DNA of 64,000 nucleotides from Sphaerosporella brunnea (GCA_008704415.1 VXIS01000002.1:248001-312000); one strand, 5' to 3'; positions 33,891 to 44,656 are shown, counted from the stretch's first letter. Made by a program: numbers and translations. The notes: generated by a model not told the origin, from the letters alone.

Positions 33891-34246
33891 TCTAGTCAGG
33901 GGGGATGAGGCCGCAAAACAACACCCAACGTCGACCGCTACTCCTCAGCAGAAAATCCAAAATAGTTTACTTAGAGTACATTAGGTGCAAGAGGGACATC
34001 TATCGAGTAGTTCTACGTGGTATTGTGGTGGGGCAGTGGCGGTTAGAAAAAAAGTAAATTTGTATGAGGGACCCGAATTTTTTTGCCTCAAAAATCACCG
34101 AAAACAGAGTTTCGAGTGATATTACATGGCACGACTGATTACATCGCATTCCATGGAGTTATGGCACCGGGAAGCGTAGAACTCACAGGCTACTGTGCAG
34201 GGCAAGGCAGCAGTGTCGCAGTGTCGCAGTGTAGACGTAGGCCGTA
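33891..34246. other. Degenerate transposon-end sequence
   Basis: The stretch ACACCCAACG ... AAATCCAAAATAGTTTACTT ... GGTATTGTGGTGGGGCAGTG is homologous to the flanks at 50023-50075 and 51212-51400, which form the 3' end of the old DDE element. Probably a diverged solo copy of that end. No gene. Confidence 0.5.
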
Positions 34247-34939
34247 CAGTCATTTGGCCTCACTTGGCAAACGGGTCAACTTTCTTTGCTTCGACATCTC
34301 CGATTTTTTCATCACTATCACCAATTACGCCTGTAGAAATCCAAGCGCAAAAAAATGTGAAGAGTAAACGCCGAGCTAGAGTACTTAGGACAAACATCAA
34401 AGAGCCAGCAGCCGTTAAGAATGAGCAAAATGCGCGGAAACACAAACCAACGAACGCCGAGAAAATGCAAAGCTACTGAGTCAGAGGCTGCTGAAGTGGT
34501 CGAGGCTGCAGTCTCCGGAGAAGTGGTTCCAAGGGCCGCTGGGAGCGCAATGCTAGAGGTTGCTGTGGGCTTGGTGAGAGAGACTGCTGTCCCGGGGGAA
34601 ATGGTGTTAAAGGCCGCGATACCAGGGACTGTTGTGGGAGCAGGACCACAGGCTGCTGGTTCTGGGGAAGGGCGCCCAGGGGCTGCGGCGGGAGTGGGGC
34701 AATGGGCTGATGGCTCCGGGGGAAGCGTGGCCAGGGGCGGCTGAGGAAGTGGAGCGATAGGCGTCGGGCCCGATGGGGGAGTGGTGGGAGGGTGTTGCGG
34801 AGGCGGGCAAGCTTGTGACGCCGCCCACCAAAGACTGCGACGCGTCCCGTTTGCCGACGCGCAGCCTCCTGTTGGCCCGAACCAAACCCTAAGCCCCTGC
34901 GCGAAGTGAGCCGGTGCGCAAAGTGGGGCCAAATGACTG
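34247..34939. mobile_element. Mariner-type non-autonomous element, 693 bp
   Basis: Inverted ends CAGTCATTTGGCCTCACTTG / CAGTCATTTGGCCCCACTTT with TA on each side (34245-34246, 34940-34941). TA duplication suggests Tc1/mariner. The interior is a G/C-rich degenerate ~27-30 bp repeat that on the minus strand encodes Pro/Ala/Thr-rich sequence (PPEPSAHCPTPAAAPG). A minus-strand ORF to 35034 overruns the element, so it is unlikely to be a gene. Confidence 0.7.
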
Positions 34940-35380
34940 TAATCAGAAGCGCGGGCAGTAGCGGAGAGGTGGGGGTGGGGGTGGGGATCAAAATCTTCGT
35001 CGGAAAGCTGGCCGCAGCGGTGCGGGATCATCACACAATATTAGGGGAATCCGGAGAAATTTGGCTAAAACAGCGGCTGCTGGCGGCACCAGCAAGGATG
35101 GGAGGACGTCGATTGGCAGAAGACAGGCGTCGTCTCGGCAGTGCGCGACCCGACAGCCAAAAGGTTAAACCGTGGAAACAACAGTCATCGCTGTGGCAGC
35201 AGCGGCGGGCGTTGGCTGGCATTTTTACTATCACGTATGCAGGCGGTCGGTGATTGTGGGCGGTGGGGTTGTCACTGTCCGCGCGCGACTCTGCCTTCGG
35301 TGCCGTGACCTCACTCTCCCGCCAACCGCAACTTAACAAAACTTTTCCCAGAAATGCCAAGACTCTACCCTAGATGCCGG
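34940..35380. other. No supportable feature
   Basis: Unique-looking sequence between a mariner-type element and a repeat block; GGTGGGGGTGGGGGTGGGGA at 34968-34988 is the only simple run. Confidence 0.45.
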
Positions 35381-35617
35381 ACACGCTACGTTTGTGAAGA
35401 CGTTGCGATTGGCCGGAAGTGCGACGTTCTTGCAATATGGTTTGAACGTTGGGGTTGGCTGGACGTGCTACGTTGTTGAAGATATGGTATGAACTTCGAT
35501 TGGCTAGACGTGCTACGTTCGTGAAGATGTGGCTGGCATGGGTTGACGGTCGTGACTGGCTGGATGCACTACGTTCTTGAAATATGGTTTGGATGTTGTG
35601 GTTGGTTGGAGGTGCTA
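35381..35617 (+). repeat. ACGTTCTTGAA repeat block
   Basis: Five short monomers. The block is interrupted at GGAGGTGCTA by the next MITE and resumes at 35926. Confidence 0.88.
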
Positions 35618-35925
35618 TGGTTGGGGACACCTAAAGACGGAGGGGTTTGGGTACCCTGACTTTGGACAGAGTATCCTCCACCAAAAAAAAGTTATTTTAA
35701 AAAATAACACTATCAGGGGCCTAGTTTTCGCTCGCTCTATCGACTGATTAACTCAGAATTTCCGAATTCTGCCTGGTTGTTGAGAAAATAGGACCCCTCC
35801 CCGGGGACAAATGTCAGTTATATGGTCAAAAAAGGAAGATTCACGCTCATCACTCGGCACTTTTGCATGTGTTACTAAGCGAAATGAATGTCAGAAATCC
35901 CACAGTGACTAGGAGTCCCCAACCA
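35618..35925. mobile_element. TA-duplicating MITE, TGGTTGGGGAC ends
   Basis: Inverted ends TGGTTGGGGACACCTA / TGGTTGGGGACTCCTA flanked by TA. Excision restores GGAGGTGCTACACTTGTGAT, exactly as in intact repeat units (for example near 43660). 308 bp, no ORF. Confidence 0.85.
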
Positions 35926-36130
35926 TACACTTGTGATTATGTGGCTGGCATGGGTTGAACGGTTTCCCCGGCTTAGTCAGAAAGCCACTGAACGTTGCGG
36001 TTGGCTGGACGTGCTACGTTCTTGAAGATATGGTATGAACTCCGATTGGCTAGACGTGCTACGTTCTTGAATATGGTTTGAACGCTGCGACTGGCTGCAC
36101 GTGCTAAGTTCGTGAAGCTGGGGGAGAAAG
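35926..36130 (+). repeat. ACGTTCTTGAA repeat block
   Basis: Continuation of the interrupted unit (CACTTGTGATTATGTGGCTG) plus four monomers. Confidence 0.88.
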
Positions 36131-36150
36131 CCGTAGGTAAGCAACCATTA

Positions 36151-36547
36151 GTGGTACTCAAGGTAGGCTGAAAAGGCCGGCTGGCTGGAAATCAGGTCAC
36201 GTTGAGTGGGTTCTATTGGCCGCAGGCCACGTGAGTTTTCCAGCCAGATTTTTCCATCCAGCTCCGAAAAATCAGGCTTGCTGGGCAACAAAGAGATCAG
36301 ATGACAATATTTTCACGTGACCACACGCTTTACTCAGCGAAATTTACTCCGCCCTAGAGCCCACGCTTTCCATACTGCGCGCAAGTTTTGATTTCGTCAC
36401 AGCCTGGTGGCATGACCCAGCCAGCCAGCCAGCACGTTTGCACAAAAGGTCGCTCAGAGTCTGCAGCCAGGCTGGAGCCTCCCATTGGATCTTTTGCGGC
36501 ACTCGATTTCCAGCCAGCCGGTCTTTTCAGCCTACCTTGAGTACCAC
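36151..36547. mobile_element. TA-duplicating MITE, GTGGTACTCAAGG ends
   Basis: Ends GTGGTACTCAAGGTAGGCTG on both sides (inverted), continuing for about 40 bp through CCGGCTGGCTGGAAATC, and flanked by TA. A half copy lies at 41650-41805. Confidence 0.85.
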
Positions 36548-37382
36548 TATTTTCTGGGTTGACAACCGCGCTACAGCAAAAATCAGTTGTCAACCGTGCG
36601 ATCATGTGCTTTTAGTAATACAGACAACGCGCTACATAGTGAGCGCAGTGAAGACTTCAACGCTCGTCGTCCTGCCACAAAGACCCCGCGTATTATCCCG
36701 CTGCGAAGACTGCAATATATCATTTTCTACATACAGAACCGAAAATGACTTCGGTTTTCAACGTTGTCAGCCTTCAAGCCACGGTATAAAATTACCTTGA
36801 GCCATGCAGCCTTTCAGTGCCCCAACGTTCCAGACGGCCTTCAAGCAAAAACAATGGATGATATGGTCAACAAGTCTCCTCAACGACTCAGCCTAGAGGA
36901 AGAGCGAAAGCTCTCGATGTCGAAATCCGATCAGAATGGGGAGCCTTCGAGAGACAGCACCCACCGCCATCGTCACTGTGGGACATGTACCTGCACAATT
37001 GATGTCTTGATGCAGCCAGCACCCATCGTAAAGCCCACCAGCTCGATTATGGAATAGTCCAGTTATTCAGTGTTTGCGGTCTGCCGCTGGCTCTCCTCGA
37101 TAACCCCATGTGGCGGAATTTACTGGTGATCGTGGCTGAGGAGTTCTGCTGGGGAAGCTGTCGAAGGCGAGAAATTGTGTGGGTGCGCAGAAACATTCAC
37201 AGGCCGGCACTCGCAGCTTTACCTTCACTCCTGAGCACTCGGACCATTTCCACTAGCTTTAAATTTCTTGTTCTAAATTATTTGGCTACGTGTCGTTGTG
37301 GCCTGCCCCAGGCCACGGAATCTCGCGTGGACGGTTGGCAACTGGTTGGCAACCGTTCTTGGCAGTTTCCCCCCCAGCTCTA
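36548..37382. other. No supportable gene; short inverted repeat
   Basis: GGTTGACAACCGCG and CAGTTGTCAACCGTGCG (36555-36600) can form a small hairpin. The remainder has only short unrecognised ORFs. Confidence 0.4.
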
Positions 37383-37712
37383 GTGAAGATGTGGCTGGCA
37401 TGGATTGAACGGTCGCGACTGGCTGTATGCACTACGTTCTTGAAATATGGTTTGAGCACTGCGGTTGGTTGGAGGTGCTACGTTCTTGAAGATGTGGCTG
37501 GCATGGTTGAACGGTCGTGACTGGCTAGATACACTACGTTCTTGAAGATATGGTATGAACTCCGATTGGCTAGACGTGCTACGTTCGTGAAAATGTGGCT
37601 GGCATGGGTTGACGGCCGTGACTGGCTGGATGCACTACGTTCTTGCAATATGGTTTGAGCGCTGCGGTTGGCTAGACGTGCTACGTTCTTGAAGATGTGG
37701 CTGGCATGGGTT
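37383..37712 (+). repeat. ACGTTCTTGAA repeat block
   Basis: Six monomers of both classes; its last 16 bases (GTGGCTGGCATGGGTT) are the target duplication of the next element. Confidence 0.9.
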
Positions 37713-38390
37713 TGTTTTGTTTTAATCATAATGTATTCGGCCGCTTGCGGCCATGACATATATATAGGAGAGAAGCAGACTACCCTTAGGCCTCACGGGC
37801 CTACAGACGGGCGTGCCTGGCCTGGCGGCTCTCTCAAGGAAAGAAAATCAAGGAAATCGCAAAAAGTATACAGAAAGGACTGTGTTTCACCCCCTCTTCA
37901 ACCCCGCACGTCCGGAGCCCGCTGCTCCTTCTCCTTCCCCTTCTCCTTCCCCTTCCCCTTCTCCTTCTCCTTCTTCTTCCTCCCCCCCGTGGGTTTGCGA
38001 GGCCAGTGCGGCTTGGAGTCAGCGGCTCCGCCTATGAAGACGTTGATGCTTACACCACCGCCCCGAGCCACTTGGGCCCAGGACGGGACGCTCTTCCCGG
38101 CTGACTGTGCCGCAGTGCGGCCCGAGGGCCGCCTGCGCTTCTTTCTCTCAACCTTCTTCCATCCCTCTTTCGCCTCAGCCTCATCGCGGGGGGGGTCGGG
38201 GTGTTGGGCGCATTGCAACCAGTGCGTCGCTCGGCCCTGCATGCTTCGAATGCATTAGGGAGGGGGGGGGAGATCTCCCGTGCGTGTTTCGTCGGTTTCT
38301 GCGCCGGGCTAGTGGGCCCGGAGCGCTTACGTTTCGACTTTGCCGCAGCGGGTGGAGCTGCCGACGTCTCCGCCGCCGTCATTGCGGGCG
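37713..38390 (-). mobile_element. ORF1-only LINE derivative, copy 1
   Basis: The family 3' tail (37713-37790) joins a short UTR and then, on the minus strand, a fragment of ORF1: KSKRKRSGPTSPAQKP (about 38330), GKSVPSWAQVARGGGVSINV (about 38080), IGGAADSKPH and a Lys/Glu/Gly tail (KKKEKEKGKGKEKGKEKEQ) with a stop at 37898. No ORF2 (endonuclease, reverse transcriptase, RNase H) lies between ORF1 and the 3' UTR. It is flanked by a perfect 16-bp duplication GTGGCTGGCATGGGTT (37697-37712 and 38391-38406). Copy 2 with the same architecture is at 60661-61977. Confidence 0.8.
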
Positions 38391-38480
38391 GTGGCTGGCA
38401 TGGGTTGAACGGTCGCGACTGGCTGGATGCACTACGTTCTTGAATATGGTTTGAACGCTGCGGTTGGCTGGAAGATGCGT
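38391..38480 (+). repeat. ACGTTCTTGAA repeat, two monomers
   Basis: Continuation of the block at 37383-37712 after the LINE insertion. Confidence 0.85.
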
Positions 38481-38489
38481 CTAATCTCA

Positions 38490-38800
38490 CACCTTGCCAT
38501 ACTCGTACCGCAGCACCGGCATCATGCAGGGGGCCACGCCATACTAGGTCATGTAGAATGCGTGCCGGACTCTTTTCCCTCCTACAAAATGTGTCACTGA
38601 ATCTCACTCGTTGAAGAGCTCTGCATCGTAGGCCCCCTTGTTCCTCCCGATGTAGGCTGCGGCATTCCTCCGTTTGCCTTGTTCGTTCAGCATCCGTCTG
38701 GGTCACGGCTGCGTAGCCACAGCGGCCGTCCTCGAGTCCGGAGCCATCCGAGTAGTGGGCGATCGAATTGCTGGTAGGCTTTTTGTGCATAGAGGCGGCA
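38490..38800 (-). pseudogene. LINE RNase H fragment
   Basis: On the minus strand SNSIAHYSDGSGLEDGRCGY (about 38790-38710) and YIGRNKGAYDAEL (about 38660-38620) are the first strands of the RNase H domain seen in the other LINE copies; the active-site Asp of YSDGS is kept. Frames shift in between and the rest of the domain is lost. Confidence 0.7.
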
Positions 38801-39239
38801 AGCTGCGTCTTTGCCCAGGATGACGACGGGCGCAGATGGTCGGGTAGTGGTGGTTGTGAACCTAGGAAGGGCGATCAGGGATGGAGCTTCCCCGTCGCGG
38901 GGGGGGACAGCGGTGCGTCGTCAAAGGCGTGGTCCCTAACAAAACGAAGCAGGTGTCGAGTCGAGGTGACCTGGTCTGTACGTATTGTGTGGCTGGCGCG
39001 GGCTTCGCGGATAAGGGGTCCGAGTGCAGTCGTAGAGGTGTTTTGTGCCGTACCTATTCACATCAACAGCAACTCGAACACCCGACAGGGACCCTCATGC
39101 CTCGCCAGACAACCGCTGACAGCGGGATCCGGCAAAACAGCTGTGGTGTTGTTACCAGGGGACAGGGGACGGTGGGGCTAAAGCGGCGAGTGCCGCTACG
39201 CACGGTCAAGGAAGGCTGCGCTCGCAATGGCGGAGACTT
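38801..39239. other. No supportable gene
   Basis: GC-rich; a short G run near 38900. Possibly decayed LINE ORF2 upstream of the RNase H fragment, but I cannot align it by eye. Confidence 0.35.
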
Positions 39240-39830
39240 TGTTTAAATCATACTGTATTTGGCCTCTTACGGCCATGACATGTGGGCTATACAAAATCTA
39301 CCCTTGGACCTCATGTGTCCACAGACGGGCGTGATTTAGGACAATAGGAAAGTACCAAGGAAAATTGTCTGTAGTAAACAAAGGAGAGACACACATCTGT
39401 CATAGCATTCTCACGGCTTCTCCGGCCATTTGCCAACCTGAGTGCACTCCAGAAAAACTAAGTTAGTCCATAGCAAGTACGGACCCGTCGGCGCCTGATT
39501 CAGGCGTAGCTGGTAGTAGCGTGCCGCTAGGGTCTTTGGGGCCTTCGCCACTTTGGTGTCCCATTTGGTCTTCCACTTGTAGTAGCTTTTAGACTTGATT
39601 TGTTGGGCCAGCCATGCATTTCGGTGGTTGGCCTTGGTGTTGGTGACATTCCGGCCAATGTGTGCCAGGGTAGTAATGTCAACCTCGTGGGTCGAATCTA
39701 GGCGATCTCTGGCCGCCGCGGAGACGAGCATGGGGTCTCGCAGCGGCGATAGAAGCGTGGCAACACACTTGTACGGTCACGCGTTGAAGCAGAGAGTCCG
39801 GCAGAGGCTGAGACTTCAAACAGCGGTCTT
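39240..39830 (-). mobile_element. LINE (minus), RNase H tail plus 3' UTR
   Basis: Tail TTTAAATCATACTGTATTTG, then a minus-strand ORF (39731-39411) reading ITTLAHIGRNVTNTKANHRN, AKAPKTLAARYYQLRLNQAP and TGPYLLWTN, which is the segment between RNase H and the knuckle in sister copies. The knuckle itself is missing: the frame jumps from LLWTN to the terminal KWPEKP. Confidence 0.72.
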
Positions 39831-40039
39831 CTGACTCTTCTTCTCTTCTTCTTCCCCAAGCAGTGTTGAAGACGAACCGCCTAGAAAACACAGATGACTG
39901 GGGCCTGGGGCCTCTCCGGAGCGCTGGGGCTGTTTGAGGTCGAAACAAAGGACCAGATTGGCGAGATTGGCGAGATTGGCGAGTGAGATCTCAAGATTCC
40001 AGGCGTATCCATGTCGAGCGCTGAGGCTATCCAAAGGCA

Positions 40040-40550
40040 CCGTTGCGATTATGTGGCTGGTCTGGTTGGAACGTTGCGATTGGCTGCATGCACTACGTTC
40101 TTGAAATACGGTTTGGATGCTGTGGTTGGTTGGGGGTGCTGCACTCGTGATTTTGTGTATGAGATTACACCTGATCATGAGGATAAGATAAGAAAAAGAT
40201 CTGGGGCGATCTCTTATCCCACTGACAAGTACCTTTTGGCTTGGACGTTGCGATTGGCTGCATGCACTACGTTCTTGAAATACGGTTTGGATGTTGTGGT
40301 TGGTTGGGGGTGCTGCACTCGTGATTTTGCGTGTGAGATTATGAGGGCGCTGGATAAGATAAGAAAAAGATGGCGATCTCTTATCTCACCGATCTCCCAT
40401 CGCCCACAAGTACTAAGTACTCTATGGCTTGATTGGCTGCATGCACTACGTTCTTGAATATGGTTTGAGCACTGCGGTTGGCTGGACGTGCTACGTTCGT
40501 GATTATGTGGCTGGCATGGATTGAACGGTCGCGACTGGCTGTATGCACTA
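40040..40550 (+). repeat. ACGTTCTTGAA repeat block (long form)
   Basis: Two long-form units (40080-40260, 40260-40440, with GATAAGATAAGAAAAAGAT and ACAAGTAC elements) and two short monomers, ending at GCACTA, where a MITE inserted. Confidence 0.9.
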
Positions 40551-40761
40551 CTATCGCGTGGCCCCCAATGTCGTTTTCTCCCCAGTGTCGCGCTGAAAAG
40601 TACGCTGGCTGGCTGAGAAATACGCGGGCAGCTTTGGCGGGGACCTCGCGTAGCAACCACCACTCAGAAACGTTGCCCGTTGCCATGCGTATTTCTGAGC
40701 CAGCCGGCGTACTTTTCAGCGCGACATTGGGGAAAAAACGACATTGGGGGCCACGCGATAG
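40551..40761. mobile_element. Foldback MITE (CTATCGCG ends), copy 1
   Basis: Ends CTATCGCGTGGCCCCCAATG on both sides (inverted); the two arms pair for about 65 bp, leaving a small loop. TA on each side. Excision restores GCACTACGTTCTTGCAATAT, the normal repeat. 211 bp. Confidence 0.92.
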
Positions 40762-41081
40762 TACGTTCTTGCAATATGGTTTGAACGTTGCGATTGGTTG
40801 GAGGCGCTACACTTGTGATTGTGTGGCTGGCATGGAATAGCGGTAAAGGCGTGCAGACGGTGACGGACCACCAAAAGGATGGGGGCTTATGTAACAATGC
40901 AACCGAAGAGCCTCAAGGAAGTTTGCGGTTGCAACGTACTAAAATCCGTCACCGGTGTGTGATCGTCACCGGTGTCTGCACGCCTCTACTCAAGAGAGCT
41001 GGCTCAACGACGGAGAGGCACATGACTATTTTCGCGTGACCACAAGCTTTACTCAGCCGGGGAGACGCCCCACGCTGCCTA
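40762..41081. other. Repeat monomer then unique sequence with direct/inverted motifs
   Basis: 40762-40840 is one ACGTTCTTGAA-type monomer. 40845-41000 has GTGCAGACGGTGACGGA near the start and the inverse-like TCACCGGTGTCTGCACGCC near the end, so it may be a further small inverted-repeat element. No gene. Confidence 0.45.
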
Positions 41082-41292
41082 CTATCGCGTTGCCCCCAAT
41101 GTCGTTTTTTCCCCAATGTCGCGCTGAAAAGTACGCTGGCTGGCTCAGAAATACGCATGGCAACGGGCAACGTTTCTGAGTGGTGGTTGCTACGCGAGGT
41201 CCCCGCCAAAGCTGCCCGCGTATCTCTGAGCCAGCCGGCGTACTTTTCAGCGCGACATTGGGGAAAAAACGACATTGGGGGCAACGCGATAG
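41082..41292. mobile_element. Foldback MITE (CTATCGCG ends), copy 2
   Basis: Same length and ends as copy 1 (CTATCGCGTTGCCCCCAATG), TA on each side, interior in the opposite orientation to copy 1. It sits only 320 bp from copy 1. Confidence 0.92.
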
Positions 41293-41482
41293 TACACCGC
41301 GCGACACGTCGCTGCTCTCTTCCCAGGTTGCGCGACATCCCACGAATTACCAAAAAAGCGCGGACACGAGGGAAAATTTCCACCTATATAAACGCGGTGG
41401 AAAAGTTTGAGAATTCACGATAGATGCTGTTTTCAATATTGGCGGATTTTTTTGTGGCTGTTTTTCGATTTTGCTGTGGCTT

Positions 41483-41640
41483 TGTGTGTTTTAATCATCT
41501 TGTATTCGGCCGCTTGCGGCCATGACATATGTAACAGAGAAGACTATGCTACCCCTTCGGCAGAGCCGACTGCTGAGGCCTGCGGCTCCTCTAAGGAAAG
41601 GACGCTGTCGGTGCGATGTGTTGTTGTTCGCTCCTGAGGC
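41483..41640 (-). mobile_element. LINE 3' tail fragment (minus)
   Basis: GTTTTAATCATCTTGTATTC then GGCCGCTTGCGGCCATGAC and ~110 bp of 3' UTR; no ORF2 left. Confidence 0.8.
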
Positions 41641-41649
41641 TCGCGCTGC

Positions 41650-41805
41650 GTTTTGATTTCGTCGCAGCCTGGTGGCATGACAGCGACGTCGACCAAAAAG
41701 TTTGCAGAAAAGGTCCCTCACAGTCTGCAGCCAGGCTGGAGCCTCCTATTGGATCTTTTGCGGCACTCGATTTCCAGCCGGCCTTTTCAGCCTACCTTGA
41801 GTACG
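41650..41805. mobile_element. Half copy of the GTGGTACTCAAGG MITE
   Basis: GATTTCGTCGCAGCCTGGTG through GCCTACCTTGAGTAC matches the right half of the MITE at 36151-36547; the left half is missing. Confidence 0.75.
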
Positions 41806-41814
41806 TACCCCTAT

Positions 41815-42407
41815 TGAACAGTCGCGACTGGCTGGATGCACTACGTTCTTGAAGATATGGTATGAGCTTTGATTGGCTAGACGTGCTACGTTCTTGAATA
41901 TGGTTTGAACGCTGCGACTGGCTGCACGTGCTACGCTCGTGAAGATGTGGCTGGCACAGGTTGAACAGTCGTGACTGGCTGTATGCACTACGTTCTTGAA
42001 ATACGGTTTGAGCGCTGCGGTTGGTTGGCGTGATTTTGCGTATGAGATTATGAGGGCGCTGGATAAGATAAGAAAAAGATCTGGGGCGATCTATTATCTC
42101 ATCACCGACAAGTACTAAGTACTTGATGGCTTGATTGGCTGCATGCACTACGTTCTTGAAATACGGTTTGGATGTTGCGGTTGGTTGGGGGTGCTGCACT
42201 CGTGATTTTGCGTATGAGATTATGAGGGCGCTGGATAAGATAAGACAAAGATCTGGGGCGATCACCGCCCACAAGTACTAAGTACTTTATGGCTTGATTG
42301 GCTGCATGCACTACGTTCTTGAAATACGGTTTGGATATTGTGGTTGGCTGGACGTGCTACGTTCGTGAAGATGTGGCTGGCATGGGTTGAACGTCGCGAC
42401 TTGGCTG
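41815..42407 (+). repeat. ACGTTCTTGAA repeat block
   Basis: Four short monomers, two long-form units, and two more monomers. Ends with the 17-bp copy of the LINE target duplication ACGTCGCGACTTGGCTG. Confidence 0.9.
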
Positions 42408-43589
42408 TTTGTTTGTTTTAATCATATTGTATTCGGCCGCTTGCGGCCATGACATATATAGAAGAGAAGAGACTATGCTACACCTTAGGTCGGAGCCTAC
42501 TGTTGGTGCCTGCGGCCCTTCTAAGGAAATAGAGACAAGGAAATCGCACCGAGTGTGTATGAGTCGCACCAAGGAGATCCGTAATAAGGGGAGAGCACTT
42601 AGGGAAAGGACAAAGGAGAGACCATTTCAATACATCATGCAGCCCCGCTGGGCCATGTCGCCACTTTGGTAGAGCCTAGGAAATCCAACACTGCTTCCGT
42701 GCACCTATCGTCGGCCAGCAGCGCAGTGGTCGTCGCTGTTGGCCATCGCTTTTGCCCATCGTCCTTCGTTGCCTCCCTCACTGCCTTCCAGAGGACTCTC
42801 TGCTCCTTCTTCCACCTCTTGCAGAATTTGAAAAGATGGTCTCGGTTTTGGATGGAGCTGGAGTTGCACCACCAGCATTTGTCGTCCGTCCGGCGGCCCG
42901 TCCATAGGAGGTAGGGGGCCGTCGGTGCCTTGTTCAGCCTCAGTTGATAGAACCGCGAACCGAGAGCCCTCGGGGCCTTGGCCGCGACATGCATCTCGGT
43001 CTGCTCGCTTGGCAAGGGTTATGTCTCGACTGATGTTGGCTAGCGAGGCAGTTGCGATAATGTCGTTCGTTGTCGGTGGGCTATGGAGGGTCGCCGCTTT
43101 CTTGGCGAGCTGGTCCGCCAGCTTGTTGCCTGTGACGTCTTTGTGTCCGGGTACCCATCGGTACTCCACCCGCCATCCTTGGGCTGAAAGCTGCGCTTCG
43201 GCGTGGGCGATGCGTGGGAGTAGCCATTGGCCTGGGCCGGGTGTGCCATGTTGTAGTCGTTTTAGGGCCGCTTGCGCGTCTGTAAAGAGTCGGAGGCACC
43301 CTGTCGGGTTGTTCTGGACGGAGGGGGTTGTTCAAGCCCTGCAGCAATGCCGAAGAGCTCCGCGTCGTAGGCCTCCTTATTTGCCCCGATAAAGGCAAAG
43401 GCCTCCTTCCATTTGACGGGCTCAGTGTTGAACTGGGACACGGCGGCGTATCCACAGTCGCCGTTCTCCAGCCGGGACGCGTCCGAATACACGGCGATCG
43501 CATTGTCGCTAGGCTCCTGGTACATGATAGCGGCCGCTAGGGCTGCATCCCGTTCGTGCAGCCAGACGGTGTAGGGACGGAGGGCCTGG
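42408..43589 (-). mobile_element. 5'-truncated LINE (minus) with target duplication
   Basis: From the 3' tail at 42408, through a ~250-bp UTR, to ORF2 (minus): tail TKVATWPS, knuckle CWWCNSSSIQNRDHLFKFC (about 42860), KAPRALGSRFYQLRLNKAPT, EYRWVPGHKDVTGNKLADQL (about 43160), ANKEAYDAELFGIAAGL (about 43390) and NAIAVYSDASRLENGDCGYA (about 43500). A few frameshifts. Flanked by ACGTCGCGACTTGGCTG (42391-42407) and ACGTCGCGACTGGCTG (43590-43605), one base different. Confidence 0.87.
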
Positions 43590-43940
43590 ACGTCGCGACT
43601 GGCTGGATGCACTACGTTCTTGAAATACGGTTTGGATGTTGTGGTTGGTTGGAGGTGCTACACTTGTGATTATGTGGCTGGCACGGGTTGAACGGTTTCC
43701 CCGGCTTAGTCAGAAAGCCACTGAACGTTGCGACTGGCTGGATGTACTACGTTCTTGAAGATATGGTATGAACTCCGATTGGCTAGACGTGCTACGTTCT
43801 TGCAATATGGTTTGAGCGCTGCGACTGGCTGCACGTGCTATGCTCGTGATTATGTGGCTGGCATGGGTTGGACGTCGCGACTGGCTGGATGCACTACGTT
43901 CTTGAAATACGGTTTGAACGCTGCGGTTGGCTGGACGTAG
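43590..43940 (+). repeat. ACGTTCTTGAA repeat block
   Basis: Six monomers; ends in GGCTGGACGTAGAG, where unrelated sequence starts. Confidence 0.88.
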
Positions 43941-44338
43941 AGTCGCTGATGATCAAGCATCGAGTACTGAGCTGTGAGTACATGTGTTGTCAAGCTCCGA
44001 TTTACCACCCGCTGATCCGTTTTTTTCTTCGCCGCTTGTCCCAACCGCATGATTTCCAGCTTTTCAGAATCCTTTCTTTGCGCTCAATCGAACGACTCGG
44101 AGCTTCTCGAAACTTTGCGACGTTGCCTTTTCTGTAGCTGGGAGCTATTAGCTAGGCAGCGAGATAGCGGGTACGTTTGTGCTCCTAACTTGACCAGTTT
44201 TTGAGATATTGACTTGATTTTCGTGTTTAGAGGATCGCCTCGTCTTGCTCTATCGAACCGCGCTGTCCGCTTTGCTGCATCACCAAACCCTGCTACTCCA
44301 AGTCTTGCCGCCAGCCTGAGCTATACATTTACCTCCCG

Positions 44339-44656
44339 ATGCCTCGCCCATCCAAAAGAACACTTCACATTAGGAAGGCTGGTTTAAACTCAGCCGAGTC
44401 AGGAAAGAGAAGGCGCCTTAAAGCTTCTGCTGAGGGTGAGGCCCAGACTCCGGTGCTGCAGGACACCGGAGTGACTGACTCAGAGGGTGACTTGGAGTCG
44501 GACGTCTCCAATAAAGAGGTGGAGCTCAGTGACCCGGAGGACGATGTTTTGGAGCTCAAACAACCTGCTCGGGGCTGGGCCCAGGCTGAGCGACGGCTGC
44601 CCGGATATTTAATAGCAAAATACGGGCATTATGTACTGTCACTCGTCTCAATCTAG
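44339..44656 (+). CDS. Doubtful ORF, possible transposase N-terminus
   Basis: 105 aa starting MPRPSKRTLHIRKAGLN in acceptable context (CCCGATGCC). A basic start is followed by an acidic Ser/Asp/Glu-rich middle. Basic-then-acidic leaders of this sort are common at the N-terminus of fungal DDE transposases, and remnants of one occur at 15.7 and 51.5/59.5 kb. I cannot show that this is the matching N-terminus. Flanks 43941-44338 and 44657-45140 hold nothing else that I recognise. Confidence 0.35.
   Translation: MPRPSKRTLHIRKAGLNSAESGKRRRLKASAEGEAQTPVLQDTGVTDSEGDLESDVSNKEVELSDPEDDVLELKQPARGWAQAERRLPGYLIAKYGHYVLSLVSI

Noticed and set aside
34318..35034. 238-codon Pro-rich minus-strand ORF as a gene
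   Set aside because: Crosses the boundary of a TIR element and consists mainly of degenerate tandem repeat.
38107..38454. Plus-strand ORFs opposite the ORF1 fragment
   Set aside because: Antisense of LINE ORF1; the minus strand carries the SWAQVA and Lys-rich signatures shared with the 61-kb copy.
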